From an uncultured Bacteroides sp. (GTDB lineage Bacteria > Bacteroidota > Bacteroidia > Bacteroidales > Bacteroidaceae): 64,000 nucleotides of DNA. Below the pieces are notes generated by a model. It was not told the origin of the DNA, ran no database searches, and saw only the letters and a program-made list of their open reading frames with translations. The translations under genes were made by a program, and so were the position numbers. Numbering within the stretch: the stretch's first letter is position 1; every line of letters begins with the position of its first letter. Of the stretch, positions 18,275 through 26,538 are shown piece by piece. The DNA lies in NCBI GenBank assembly GCA_947074195.1, contig CAMTOS010000002.1:1-64000 (forward strand), written 5' to 3'.

Positions 18275-18793
18275 ATGATCGAAGAACAAAAGAAATGGTA
18301 TGCTGCCAGGACTCGTGACAAACAAGAGTTGTCTATTCGTAATCGCCTTAAGGAAATGGGTGTTGAATACTTTTTGCCGACCAGACAAGAAGTAAGAGAG
18401 CTTAAGAGTCGTCGGAAAACGGTTGAAGTACCATATATACGGAATCTGATCTTTGTTTATGCAACGAAGCAGGAAGCTATTGATTTGCCCAATAAATTTG
18501 GTGTAAGCATATTTTATATTCCTGATCGTGTGAAAAAAGGGATGCTCATTGTTCCTGAAAAGCAAATGAATGATTTTATTCAGGTGATGAATTTCGCATC
18601 TGATAATGTGAATTTCGATATCGATGAACTTATGCCGGGAGATAAAGTCCGGATTACTAAAGGTGAACTGTGTGGTATTGAAGGGCAGATAGCTACAAAT
18701 TTAAACAACACATTTGTGATTATTCAAATTAATGGAGTGTTAAAAGCAAGTGTTAAAGTCTTAAAAAGTTGGTTGAAGGTTATCGGGAAATAA
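18275..18793 (+). CDS. UpxY-type NusG-like transcription antiterminator
   Basis: Protein of 172 residues with an N-terminal NGN domain (about 5-105, starting KKWYAARTRDKQELSIRNRL) and a C-terminal KOW-like domain (about 115-170, with GDKVRITKGELCGIEGQI). Such NusG paralogues let RNA polymerase read through long capsule operons in Bacteroides. An in-frame ATG 60 nt upstream would add 20 hydrophobic residues unlike the family and precedes the likely transcription start, so it was rejected. The gene stands at the head of the wza-wzc module but is separated by 246 bp, and wza has its own promoter. Confidence 0.85.
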   Translation: MIEEQKKWYAARTRDKQELSIRNRLKEMGVEYFLPTRQEVRELKSRRKTVEVPYIRNLIFVYATKQEAIDLPNKFGVSIFYIPDRVKKGMLIVPEKQMNDFIQVMNFASDNVNFDIDELMPGDKVRITKGELCGIEGQIATNLNNTFVIIQINGVLKASVKVLKSWLKVIGK

Positions 18794-18935
18794 TCCTTAA
18801 TCATAGTTTACAAGTTTTGAATAAAATTACACACTTTATATTGTAGTTTTAGGCATTTTGTTTCGATTTATTTGAAATTAACAAAATAAACTTTCTTATT
18901 TGAATCAGACATAGGTAAATTAGATGTGAAATAAT

Positions 18936-18966
18936 TTTGAATATTGACGAAAGAGCCTTAATTTTG
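18936..18966 (+). promoter_or_regulatory. promoter of wza-wzc
   Basis: TTTG (18936-18939) and TAATTTTG (18959-18966) are 19 nt apart, a full consensus match. The leader before the wza ATG would be about 70 nt. Confidence 0.75.
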
Positions 18967-19039
18967 CGCCCAAATAGAAATCCCCGTTTTTAATTAATGT
19001 TAATCTCCGGAATAACCCACAATTGAGAAAAAAATCCAA

Positions 19040-19831
19040 ATGAATAGAAAAATGAAAAACCTGCTCTGGTTGAGTTTAATACTTTTATTTACTTCCTGTG
19101 CTGCTCCCAAAGAAGTCCTTTATTTTCAAGATGTTGTATCTTTAAAAGAAGAAGTTGTTGATAAGGGATATGAAGCAAAAATTCATAAAGACGACTTATT
19201 GGCTATTATGGTAAATAGTAAGGATCCTGAATTGGCTTTGCCTTTTAATATGCCTGTTGTTACTTTCCAGATTGGTAGTCAGTATTCTGGGCAGCAAAGA
19301 TTATTGGGATATCTGGTAGACCAAAACGGTGATATTGATTTTCCTATACTTGGTAAACTGCATGTAGAAGGTTTAACTCGTATGCAACTGACTGAATTGA
19401 TTAAGAGAAAATTGGTTGATGAAGATTTAATTAAAGATCCTATTGTTACAGTTCAGTTCCTGAATTATAAGATTTCAGTTTTAGGTGAGGTTGCACGTCC
19501 GGGTTCATTCGAAATTTCGGGTGACCGTATTACATTGCTCGAAGCATTGGGTATGGCAGGTGACTTGACTATTTATGGTCGTCGTGATCGTATTGCTGTT
19601 ATTCGCGAAAATGATGGAAAACGTCAGATTCTATATCATGACTTACGAGATTCAGATATCTTCCAGTCTCCTTGCTATTATTTGCAGCAAAATGATATTG
19701 TATATGTAGAACCAAACAGAGCCCGAAGCGGACAAAGTCGTGTCAACTCAAACAATTCTGTAGGTGTGTGGATGTCGGGTGTATCAGTATTGACATCTGT
19801 TGCTGCTCTGTTAATCAATGTATTTAAATAA
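19040..19831 (+). CDS. wza: Wza-like polysaccharide export lipoprotein
   Basis: Outer-membrane export protein of 263 residues. A lipoprotein signal ends at lipobox FTSC near residue 20. The Poly_export domain (about 40-135) has the typical IHKDDLLAIMVNSKDPELA and YLVDQNGDIDFPILGKLHVEGL; an SLBB domain follows (about 140-225, KISVLGEVARPGSF). A C-terminal hydrophobic helix (about 240-262) could span the outer membrane as in Wza. It is followed 18 nt later by the co-polymerase kinase gene, with which it forms the export channel. Confidence 0.93.
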   Translation: MNRKMKNLLWLSLILLFTSCAAPKEVLYFQDVVSLKEEVVDKGYEAKIHKDDLLAIMVNSKDPELALPFNMPVVTFQIGSQYSGQQRLLGYLVDQNGDIDFPILGKLHVEGLTRMQLTELIKRKLVDEDLIKDPIVTVQFLNYKISVLGEVARPGSFEISGDRITLLEALGMAGDLTIYGRRDRIAVIRENDGKRQILYHDLRDSDIFQSPCYYLQQNDIVYVEPNRARSGQSRVNSNNSVGVWMSGVSVLTSVAALLINVFK

Positions 19832-19849
19832 ATTCCTTATCAAATATTT

Positions 19850-22348
19850 ATGACTACTGGTAATTTTAATAATAACGATTTTAATAATCAGGACAATTCT
19901 GCTAAAACTGAGCAAGAAATCAATCTGGTTGATATCTTTCATTTAGTATTACGTAACTGGTATTGGTTCGTTATCTCTTTTGCAGTGTGTATTGGTATTG
20001 CTGCATACTATCTGAAATCTACTCCTAAAACCTATAGCCGCTCAGCTTCGGTGCTTATTAAAGATGACTCACGAAGTGGTAGTGGTTTAACTGAAGCTGC
20101 TGCATTTGCTGATCTTAGCTTTATGGGTGGTAAGGGTAATGTTTATAATGAAGTTCTTGTTTTTCAGGCCAATAACCTGATGGAAAAAGTAATCCGTCGT
20201 CTGGATCTGAATATGAGCTATAAAATGAAGTCTGGTTTAAGAAATGTCGAACTTTACAAGCATTCGCCTGTAGTTGTTGCATTTCCTGATGCTGAAGATA
20301 GTCAGTCAGTAAGTCTTACTGTAATGCCTCTGGACTCTACACGTGTGGCTGTTTCGAACATTCTTTGGAGAGCTGGCGATTCTAATATCGAAATCGATGA
20401 TAAATATGAGTTGGCTCTTGGCGATACTCTTCAGACTGCAGTGGGTTCTTTCGTAGTAATCCCTACACTTTATTATACAGAAGATTTCTTTGAAACACCT
20501 GTTAATGTAACTAAGAATAGTGTTGAAGGTACGAAGTTGAGCTTTAACAACAGATTGAAAGTAGCTTTGGCTGAGAAATTCTCATCAGTTATTACGCTTT
20601 CTATTACCGATGAATCTACTGCACGTGCAGAAGATGTGTTGAATACATTAATTGCTATCTATAATGAAGATGCAGTTAACGATAAGAATCAGATTACAGT
20701 AAATACATCAGACTTTATCAATGATCGTTTGATCATCATCGAAAAAGAACTGGGTAGTGTAGACTCGAATATCGAAACATTTAAACGTCAGCACCAGCTT
20801 ACTGATATCACATCAGAAACTGGTATGTACCTGCAGTCTAACAGTCGTTATCAGCAGGAAGGTTTAAATCTTGAAAATCAGTTGAGTGTATCTAAATTCA
20901 TTCGTGAATATCTGGTTGATCCAACGAAGAGTGGTGATCTTATTCCTGCAAATACAGGTATCTCTGATGCAAGTGTTGAAGGTCAGATTTCTGAATATAA
21001 TGATATGTTGCTTAAACGCGATAAATTAGTGGCTGGTAGCAGTAATAAGAATCCAATCGTTATGGATTTGAATAACTCACTTTCGGCTATGCGTTCAACA
21101 ATTGTTCGTTCTATCGATAATCTTATTATGAGTTTGAATATCAAGCTTAGTAATATTCGTGAACAGGAACGTCAGACGTTCCAACGAATTGAAGCGGTAC
21201 CAACTCAGCAGAAATATGTGTTAACTGTAGAACGTCAGCAAAAGATTAAAGAGGAACTTTATCTTTATCTTTTGAACAAACGCGAAGAAAATGCCCTTTC
21301 TCAGGCAATTACTGAAAGTAATGCACGTATCATTGATCCTGCAACAGGTAGTTCAAGACCTATCGCTCCTAAATCAATGATGGTAATGCTTGCTGCCGGT
21401 GTTATTGGTCTTGCTATTCCAATGGGTATTCTTTGGATGATGAGTATTCTCGATACTAAAGTTCGTTCAAGAAAACAGATTGAAGATTCGATTTCTGTGC
21501 CATTCCTTGGTGATGTTCCTAAGCGTACTGACCATAACGGAAATCTAAATACTGATATTGTAGTTACTGAAAATAGTCGTGATTCTGTTTCTGAAGCGTT
21601 CCGTATTATTCGTACAAATATGGATTTCATGACGCTGAAAGCAAACAAAACACAGGTGGTGATGTTTACATCATTTAATCCGGGCGCTGGTAAGACATTT
21701 GTATCGACAAACCTTGCAATGAGTATTGCAATGACTGATAAAAAAGTTGTGATTGTTGATGCTGATATTCGTAAAGCTACACTGAACAATGTATTCACGA
21801 AGACTACAGCTAAGATGGGTCTGACGAATTATTTGTCTGGTAAAACAAATAATATTAATGATATTATCGGTAAGTCTGATGAATCAGATAAACTTGATAT
21901 CGTTTTTGCTGGCCCTATTCCTCCTAACCCTGCTGAATTATTGTTGAGTGACAGATTTGCTCAGTTAATAAACGAACTGAAAACCCGTTACGATTATGTA
22001 ATTATTGATAACGTTCCTGTAGGTGTTGTTGCTGATGCATTTATCGTGAACCGTGTAGCGGATATTACTATCTTCGTTGTTCGTTCGGGCTGGTTGGATC
22101 GCAGATTATTGCCAGATCTTCAGAAAATGTACGACCAGAAGAAACTGAATAATATGGCTATTATCCTGAATGATGTTTCATACTCGGCTAATAGCTATGG
22201 TTATGGTTACGGATATGGCTATGGTTACGGCTATGGATATGGCTACGGTTATGGTAACGATGCTGAAAAACGTCTTGATCGTCGACGTAAGAATTCATTT
22301 ACGCACAAGATGAAGAAGAAAGTAAATGATATAATAAACAAACGCTAA
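19850..22348 (+). CDS. wzc: Wzc-like polysaccharide co-polymerase and BY-kinase
   Basis: Inner-membrane protein of 832 residues. The Wzz domain has helices near 38-58 and 515-535 around a long periplasmic coiled-coil part. The cytoplasmic BY-kinase domain (about 590-790) has Walker A FNPGAGKTFVST, Walker A' VVIVDADIRKA and Walker B YVIIDNVPVG. The tail holds ten tandem Tyr-Gly pairs, a striking form of the tyrosine cluster that is autophosphorylated in this family. Phosphorylation state controls polymer export. Its stop overlaps the ATG of the phosphatase gene by one base (TAATG). Confidence 0.94.
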   Translation: MTTGNFNNNDFNNQDNSAKTEQEINLVDIFHLVLRNWYWFVISFAVCIGIAAYYLKSTPKTYSRSASVLIKDDSRSGSGLTEAAAFADLSFMGGKGNVYNEVLVFQANNLMEKVIRRLDLNMSYKMKSGLRNVELYKHSPVVVAFPDAEDSQSVSLTVMPLDSTRVAVSNILWRAGDSNIEIDDKYELALGDTLQTAVGSFVVIPTLYYTEDFFETPVNVTKNSVEGTKLSFNNRLKVALAEKFSSVITLSITDESTARAEDVLNTLIAIYNEDAVNDKNQITVNTSDFINDRLIIIEKELGSVDSNIETFKRQHQLTDITSETGMYLQSNSRYQQEGLNLENQLSVSKFIREYLVDPTKSGDLIPANTGISDASVEGQISEYNDMLLKRDKLVAGSSNKNPIVMDLNNSLSAMRSTIVRSIDNLIMSLNIKLSNIREQERQTFQRIEAVPTQQKYVLTVERQQKIKEELYLYLLNKREENALSQAITESNARIIDPATGSSRPIAPKSMMVMLAAGVIGLAIPMGILWMMSILDTKVRSRKQIEDSISVPFLGDVPKRTDHNGNLNTDIVVTENSRDSVSEAFRIIRTNMDFMTLKANKTQVVMFTSFNPGAGKTFVSTNLAMSIAMTDKKVVIVDADIRKATLNNVFTKTTAKMGLTNYLSGKTNNINDIIGKSDESDKLDIVFAGPIPPNPAELLLSDRFAQLINELKTRYDYVIIDNVPVGVVADAFIVNRVADITIFVVRSGWLDRRLLPDLQKMYDQKKLNNMAIILNDVSYSANSYGYGYGYGYGYGYGYGYGYGNDAEKRLDRRRKNSFTHKMKKKVNDIINKR
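22196..22255 (+). repeat. tandem Tyr-Gly coding repeat in wzc
   Basis: Ten consecutive TAY-GGN codon pairs form a near-perfect 6-bp minisatellite. Codons vary in the third position (tat/tac, ggt/gga/ggc), so purifying selection on the amino acids is likely alongside slippage potential. Confidence 0.9.
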
Positions 22349-23070
22349 TGTTTTCATTCTTTTCTTCAAAGAAAAATATTTTAAAAACTGATTTGCTAAT
22401 GGGTATGACGGATGTTCATGCCCATTTGCTTCCGGGGGTAGACGATGGTGTCTCATCGGTTGAAGAAGCAAAGAAAGCCATTAAATATTTTGAAGATATG
22501 GGGGTCGAGAGGATGTTTTTAACTCCTCACATTATGACTGATTGCCCTAATAATAATGCTGAATTTCTGAAACAGCGTTTTGAGGAATTCAAAAAATCGT
22601 GTCCGTCAAAAATTGAGTTTCGTCTTGCAGCTGAATATATGCTTGATGAAAAATTTATCGGACATCTGAATAAAGAAGTTCTTTCTTTTGATAATAAACA
22701 TCTGTTAGTCGAGACATCATATTTTTCAGCACCCATCGAACTCGATACACTGATTTATGATATTATGGCTACAGGTTATCAGCCAGTGCTTGCGCATCCC
22801 GAAAGATATCTGTATATGTCTGATGCTAAATTAATGCAATTATTAAGCCGTGGTGTTAAGTTGCAACTCAATTTCCTTTCACTAGCAGGCTTATATGGTA
22901 AGCATGTATCAGCTAGAGCAAAATCATTGTTGCTTTCCGGTAAATATACTTTTGTTGGTTCTGATTTTCATCATCAGGAGCGTTATGAAAGGGTTTTATC
23001 GCGCATTATACTAAAAAAAGAAGAGATCGAAGCTATACGAATTCTTTTAGAGAATAACCGCAAACTTTGA
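22348..23070 (+). CDS. CpsB/YwqE-type PHP-domain tyrosine phosphatase
   Basis: Metal-dependent phosphatase of 240 residues from the polymerase and histidinol phosphatase fold. The metal ligands are visible in TDVHAHLLPGVDDG, FLTPHIMTD, LAHPERYLY and VGSDFHHQERY. In Gram-positive and Bacteroidota capsule systems this enzyme removes phosphate from the tyrosine cluster of the Wzc kinase, here encoded immediately upstream with a one-base overlap. It is the last gene of the module; its terminator overlaps the end of the convergent helicase gene. Confidence 0.92.
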   Translation: MFSFFSSKKNILKTDLLMGMTDVHAHLLPGVDDGVSSVEEAKKAIKYFEDMGVERMFLTPHIMTDCPNNNAEFLKQRFEEFKKSCPSKIEFRLAAEYMLDEKFIGHLNKEVLSFDNKHLLVETSYFSAPIELDTLIYDIMATGYQPVLAHPERYLYMSDAKLMQLLSRGVKLQLNFLSLAGLYGKHVSARAKSLLLSGKYTFVGSDFHHQERYERVLSRIILKKEEIEAIRILLENNRKL

Positions 23071-23111
23071 TCTCTTTATAATAGTAATCCGGATGGATTA
23101 TATTTGTGGAG

Positions 23112-23155
23112 CTTCAGAAATAGAATTTAATTAATTTCTATTTCTGAAGTTTTTT
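23112..23155 (+). terminator. terminator of the wza-wzc-phosphatase operon, inside the rhlE 3' end
   Basis: CTTCAGAAATAGAA (23112-23125) pairs perfectly with TTCTATTTCTGAAG (23136-23149), followed by six T residues. The right arm is also the coding sequence for the last residues of the convergent helicase. Confidence 0.85.
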
Positions 23156-24360
23156 CTTTTACCGTTGTTATTGTTTCTTCCTCTCGGATTGCCTCTTCTT
23201 TGCTTTTGTGGAGCATATTCAGGACCTTCGCCTAACTCGGCCGGAAGTTGGATCTTATAAATGTCTTTATCCAGGAATGTTTCGATAGCTTTAAACTTGC
23301 CTTGCTCGCTCTCGCTTACGAAAGTAATTGCCACTCCGTCATTATTTGCACGGGCAGTACGACCAATACGGTGCACGTAATCTTCGCTGTCGTGAGGTAC
23401 ATCAAAGTTGATTACAGAGCGAATATCATCAATATCAATTCCTCTTGAAACGATATCAGTTGCTACCAGAATATTGATTCTTCCGGCTTTGAAATCCAGA
23501 ATCATATTTTCTCTCTGCGACTGATCAAGATCTGAGTGCATCTCGCCAACATTCAATTTCATATGTTTAAGTGCCTTTGTCACTTCTTTTACTTTCAGTT
23601 TGGAAGATGCAAAGATGATGATGCGTTCGGGTACGCTGTGCTCAAACAGACTCTTGATGATATGAAGTTTTTGGCTTTCGTAGCAAATATAGGCAGCCTG
23701 AACAATTTTATCGGCCGGTCTGGAAATAGCCAGTTTAATTTCTGTCGGATCATTCAGAATGTTCTGTGCAAGTTGCTTAATCTTATTAGGCATAGTTGCC
23801 GAGAACATAATTGTCTGTCTTTCTTTGGGGAGATATTTTACAATCTGCATGATGTCTTCATAAAATCCCATGTCGAGCATTCGGTCTGCTTCATCAAGGA
23901 TAAAAAAAGAAACCTTTGAAAGATCAACATATCCGAGGTTAAGATGGGAGAGTAGACGTCCCGGGGTGGCAATAACCACATCTGCTCCGAGTGTAAGCCC
24001 TTTCTTCTGTTGTTCGAACATGATTCCATCATTACCGCCGTAAACTGCCACGCTCGATACCGGCATGAAATACGAGAAACCTTCCATTTGCTGATCTATT
24101 TGCTGGGCAAGCTCTCTCGTAGGCGACATGATAATGCAATTAATAGCTTCATCAGGATGATTGCCTTCAGATAATCTATTGAGAACAGGCAAAAGAAATG
24201 CAGCGGTTTTACCGGTTCCTGTCTGAGCAACGGCTATTAAATCTTTACCTTCAAGTATGATTGGAATTGCCTGCTCTTGTACGGGGGTACATTCTTCGAA
24301 ACGCATGGCATCGAGAGCTTCGAGAACGCCGGAATTAAGTTTTAGTTCGGAAAATTTCAT
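23131..24360 (-). CDS. rhlE: DEAD-box RNA helicase, RhlE-like
   Basis: ATP-dependent RNA helicase of 409 residues. The Q motif CTPVQEQAIP, motif I AQTGTGKTAAF, motif Ia PTRELAQQ, motif II LDEADRMLDMGF, motif III SATMP, motif V TDIVSRGIDID and motif VI HRIGRTARA are all present. A basic Gly/Arg/Asn tail of about 35 residues follows, as in RhlE proteins that act in ribosome assembly or cold response. It begins 28 nt after serB on the same strand. Its final codons double as a terminator arm for the opposite operon. Confidence 0.94.
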   Translation of the reverse strand: MKFSELKLNSGVLEALDAMRFEECTPVQEQAIPIILEGKDLIAVAQTGTGKTAAFLLPVLNRLSEGNHPDEAINCIIMSPTRELAQQIDQQMEGFSYFMPVSSVAVYGGNDGIMFEQQKKGLTLGADVVIATPGRLLSHLNLGYVDLSKVSFFILDEADRMLDMGFYEDIMQIVKYLPKERQTIMFSATMPNKIKQLAQNILNDPTEIKLAISRPADKIVQAAYICYESQKLHIIKSLFEHSVPERIIIFASSKLKVKEVTKALKHMKLNVGEMHSDLDQSQRENMILDFKAGRINILVATDIVSRGIDIDDIRSVINFDVPHDSEDYVHRIGRTARANNDGVAITFVSESEQGKFKAIETFLDKDIYKIQLPAELGEGPEYAPQKQRRGNPRGRNNNNGKRKNFRNRN

Positions 24361-24388
24361 TATACGATATTGGAATATTATATTTCTG

Positions 24389-25612
24389 TCAAATATTTAA
24401 ATATGAATCTTTAAAACCAAGGAAATATAAAACACCATCCAGACCTATTGTATTGATAGATTGTTTGGCATTGGCTACAACTTTTGGTTTTGCATGGAAA
24501 GCGATACCCAGACCAGCTATTCCGAGCATCGGCAAATCATTAGCTCCATCACCTACGGCGATTGTCTGGGCAATATCTACCTTTTCAACTTGTGCAATAA
24601 GCTGCAGAAGCTCTGCTTTACGTTTACCATCTACAACATCTCCAAGGTAACGACCGGTGAGTTTGCCATCCTCAATTTCCAGTTCGTTGGCATAAACATA
24701 ATCTATGCCGAACTTCTGTTGCAAATGTTTTCCAAAGTAAGTAAAACCACCGCTAAGAATAGCAATTTTATAGCCATATTTCTTTAAAACATACATTAAT
24801 CGCTCCACACCTTCGGTAATTGGAAGTTGTTCGGCAATTTCTTGCATCACAGAAACATCCAGACCTTTCAGTAAGGCTACTCTTTCGCGGAAACTTTCTA
24901 TGAAATCTATTTCTCCGCGCATGGCACGTTCGGTAATTTCTTTCACTTGTTCGCCAACACCTGCACGCATGGCAAGTTCGTCGATGACTTCTGTTTCAAT
25001 CAGTGTGGAGTCCATATCGAAACAGATCAGACGGCGCATTCTGCGATACATATTATCTTCCTGAAAAGAGAAATCCATCTGCAGTTCATTGGCAAGTTTC
25101 ATTAACTTCTCCTGCATGCCAATACGGTCTTTCGGAGTACCTCTTACTGAGAATTCTATACAGGCACGGGTTCTCGAATCCTGTTCATTCAGAGGAATAC
25201 GGCCGGTAAGTCTTTTTATAGCATCAATATTAACTCCTTGTTCTGCCAGAATGCGGGTAGTAGCAGAAATCTGATGCGCCGAGAGTTTGCGACCAAGCAC
25301 AGTAAGGATATATCTGTTTTTTCCCTGCATCTGCACCCAATCTTCATATTCTTCTGCACTAATAGGATAGAAACGGATTGTGATGCCCAGAGAAGACGCT
25401 TTGAACAGAAGCTCTTTCATGATAAAACCAGAATGCTTTTCCTCTGTTTTACATAAAATTCCAAGGGATAGCGTATTGTGAATGTCGGCCTGACCAATAT
25501 CGAGAATTGTGGCATCATATTTTGCCAGAATTTCTGTTATCGACGCTGTTAGTCCCGGTCTGTCTTCTCCTGTAATACGAATTAGTATTAATTCGGTAGT
25601 ATATGAATGCAT
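24389..25612 (-). CDS. serB: phosphoserine phosphatase
   Basis: SerB releases serine from phosphoserine, the last step of serine synthesis. The 407-residue form has two ACT-like domains (about 5-85 and 100-180) in front of the HAD domain (about 190-400), with motif I CFDMDSTLIETEVIDELA, motif II AILSGGFTYF, and motif IV TIAVGDGANDLPML. The ACT domains may bind serine for feedback. A promoter element lies 26 nt upstream. serC and serA are elsewhere in this window (50514-52623). Confidence 0.95.
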   Translation of the reverse strand: MHSYTTELILIRITGEDRPGLTASITEILAKYDATILDIGQADIHNTLSLGILCKTEEKHSGFIMKELLFKASSLGITIRFYPISAEEYEDWVQMQGKNRYILTVLGRKLSAHQISATTRILAEQGVNIDAIKRLTGRIPLNEQDSRTRACIEFSVRGTPKDRIGMQEKLMKLANELQMDFSFQEDNMYRRMRRLICFDMDSTLIETEVIDELAMRAGVGEQVKEITERAMRGEIDFIESFRERVALLKGLDVSVMQEIAEQLPITEGVERLMYVLKKYGYKIAILSGGFTYFGKHLQQKFGIDYVYANELEIEDGKLTGRYLGDVVDGKRKAELLQLIAQVEKVDIAQTIAVGDGANDLPMLGIAGLGIAFHAKPKVVANAKQSINTIGLDGVLYFLGFKDSYLNI

Positions 25613-25637
25613 AAAAAGTCTCTCTTTTCGTGATATA

Positions 25638-25645
25638 CAAAAGTA
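25638..25645 (-). promoter_or_regulatory. -7 element of serB
   Basis: The minus strand reads TACTTTTG here, a consensus match 25 nt before the serB ATG. Confidence 0.55.
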
Positions 25646-25763
25646 GATATTTTATAACGAAAATATGCTATAAAGCATAAAAAAAGAATGGCATTATAAA
25701 GAAATTTGCTTTTATGTTTGGTATTTAACGAAATTATCTCGTCCTTTGCAGGAAGTTTCGCGT

Positions 25764-25856
25764 ATGAAATTGCTGATTATCAGGGATATTCCTTGTTTAT
25801 GTGGCGATTTAAACGATGTTCCGGGTGAAACTACTGTTGACGACAGTCCCGGATAG
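25764..25856 (+). CDS. possible 30-residue leader peptide
   Basis: An open frame ATG to TAG encodes MKLLIIRDIPCLCGDLN and 13 more residues. A purine-rich AGGAAG lies 8 nt upstream, and a TATGTTTG promoter element at 25713-25720 would place it near the 5' end of the transcript of the thioredoxin-fold gene that starts 21 nt later. It has two closely spaced cysteines. No homologue is recognised and the frame is short enough to occur by chance, so this is tentative. Confidence 0.25.
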   Translation: MKLLIIRDIPCLCGDLNDVPGETTVDDSPG

Positions 25857-25877
25857 TATTAACTAAACCCGAGTTAC

Positions 25878-26387
25878 ATGAAGTGTTATGTAAGATGGAT
25901 TTTTGTTGTATTATTAATGTGTTCTCTCACCTCTTTTATGGGAAAAGATAAACATAGCAGAGGTCTTGAAGTGGGCGATATAGCTCCGGATATTCGTATC
26001 AAATCTATATCAAAAAACGATTCTTTGAATCAATTTACCATTAGTCAGAAACAGCAATTCACGCTGTTGAGCTTTTGGGCAAGTTACGATGGCAGTTCGC
26101 GAATGAAGAATGCCAGCCTGAACAACTTTCTGAATTCAGGCAATTACGATGTGAAGATGGTATCTATAGCGTTTGACAATTATTCGTCAGTTTTCGCTGA
26201 AGCCATCAAGCGGGATCAAATAATGTGTGTAGACTGTTACCTGGAGGAGCTTGGTACTGATTCTGAAGTTTACAAGAAGTTTAAACTGAATCAGGGTTTT
26301 ACAAATTATTTGTTAGATGAAGATGGAGTAATTGTTGCAAAAAACATTTCAGCTGCAAATCTTGCTGATTATGTAAAAATGAACTAA
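25878..26387 (+). CDS. exported thioredoxin-fold protein lacking the CXXC active site
   Basis: Protein of 169 residues with an N-terminal hydrophobic signal (about 5-21). The body resembles TlpA/AhpC-type thioredoxins: VGDIAPDIRIKS at the start, FTLLSFWASYDGSSRMKNA where WAxWCxxC is expected, and a late GFTNYLLDEDGVIVAKN that matches the cis-proline and beta-hairpin region, although the proline is replaced. The catalytic cysteines are absent, so it is unlikely to be a redox enzyme. Two other cysteines (IMCVDCY) lie mid-protein. It is a single gene with a terminator at 26473. Confidence 0.75.
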   Translation: MKCYVRWIFVVLLMCSLTSFMGKDKHSRGLEVGDIAPDIRIKSISKNDSLNQFTISQKQQFTLLSFWASYDGSSRMKNASLNNFLNSGNYDVKMVSIAFDNYSSVFAEAIKRDQIMCVDCYLEELGTDSEVYKKFKLNQGFTNYLLDEDGVIVAKNISAANLADYVKMN

Positions 26388-26472
26388 GACAATTACTTTA
26401 ATTGGGAGAATAAGCATTATCGGATTAGAATTTATTCTATCGTCTGAAGATGCTTTTGAATACAACAAAAAT

Positions 26473-26512
26473 AAATAGCCGCAACAGGATTTCCTGATGC
26501 GGCTATTTTTAT
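26473..26512. terminator. bidirectional terminator between the thioredoxin-fold gene and lptG
   Basis: AAATAGCCGCA (26473-26483) pairs with TGCGGCTATTT (26498-26508); A-rich left and T-rich right flanks suit both convergent genes. Confidence 0.85.
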
Positions 26513-26538
26513 TTTATTTAGGGATGAATTTCCTGTTC

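Noticed and set aside
22196..22255. Intergenic repeat or CRISPR-like repeat
   Set aside because: It is a coding Tyr-Gly minisatellite within wzc.
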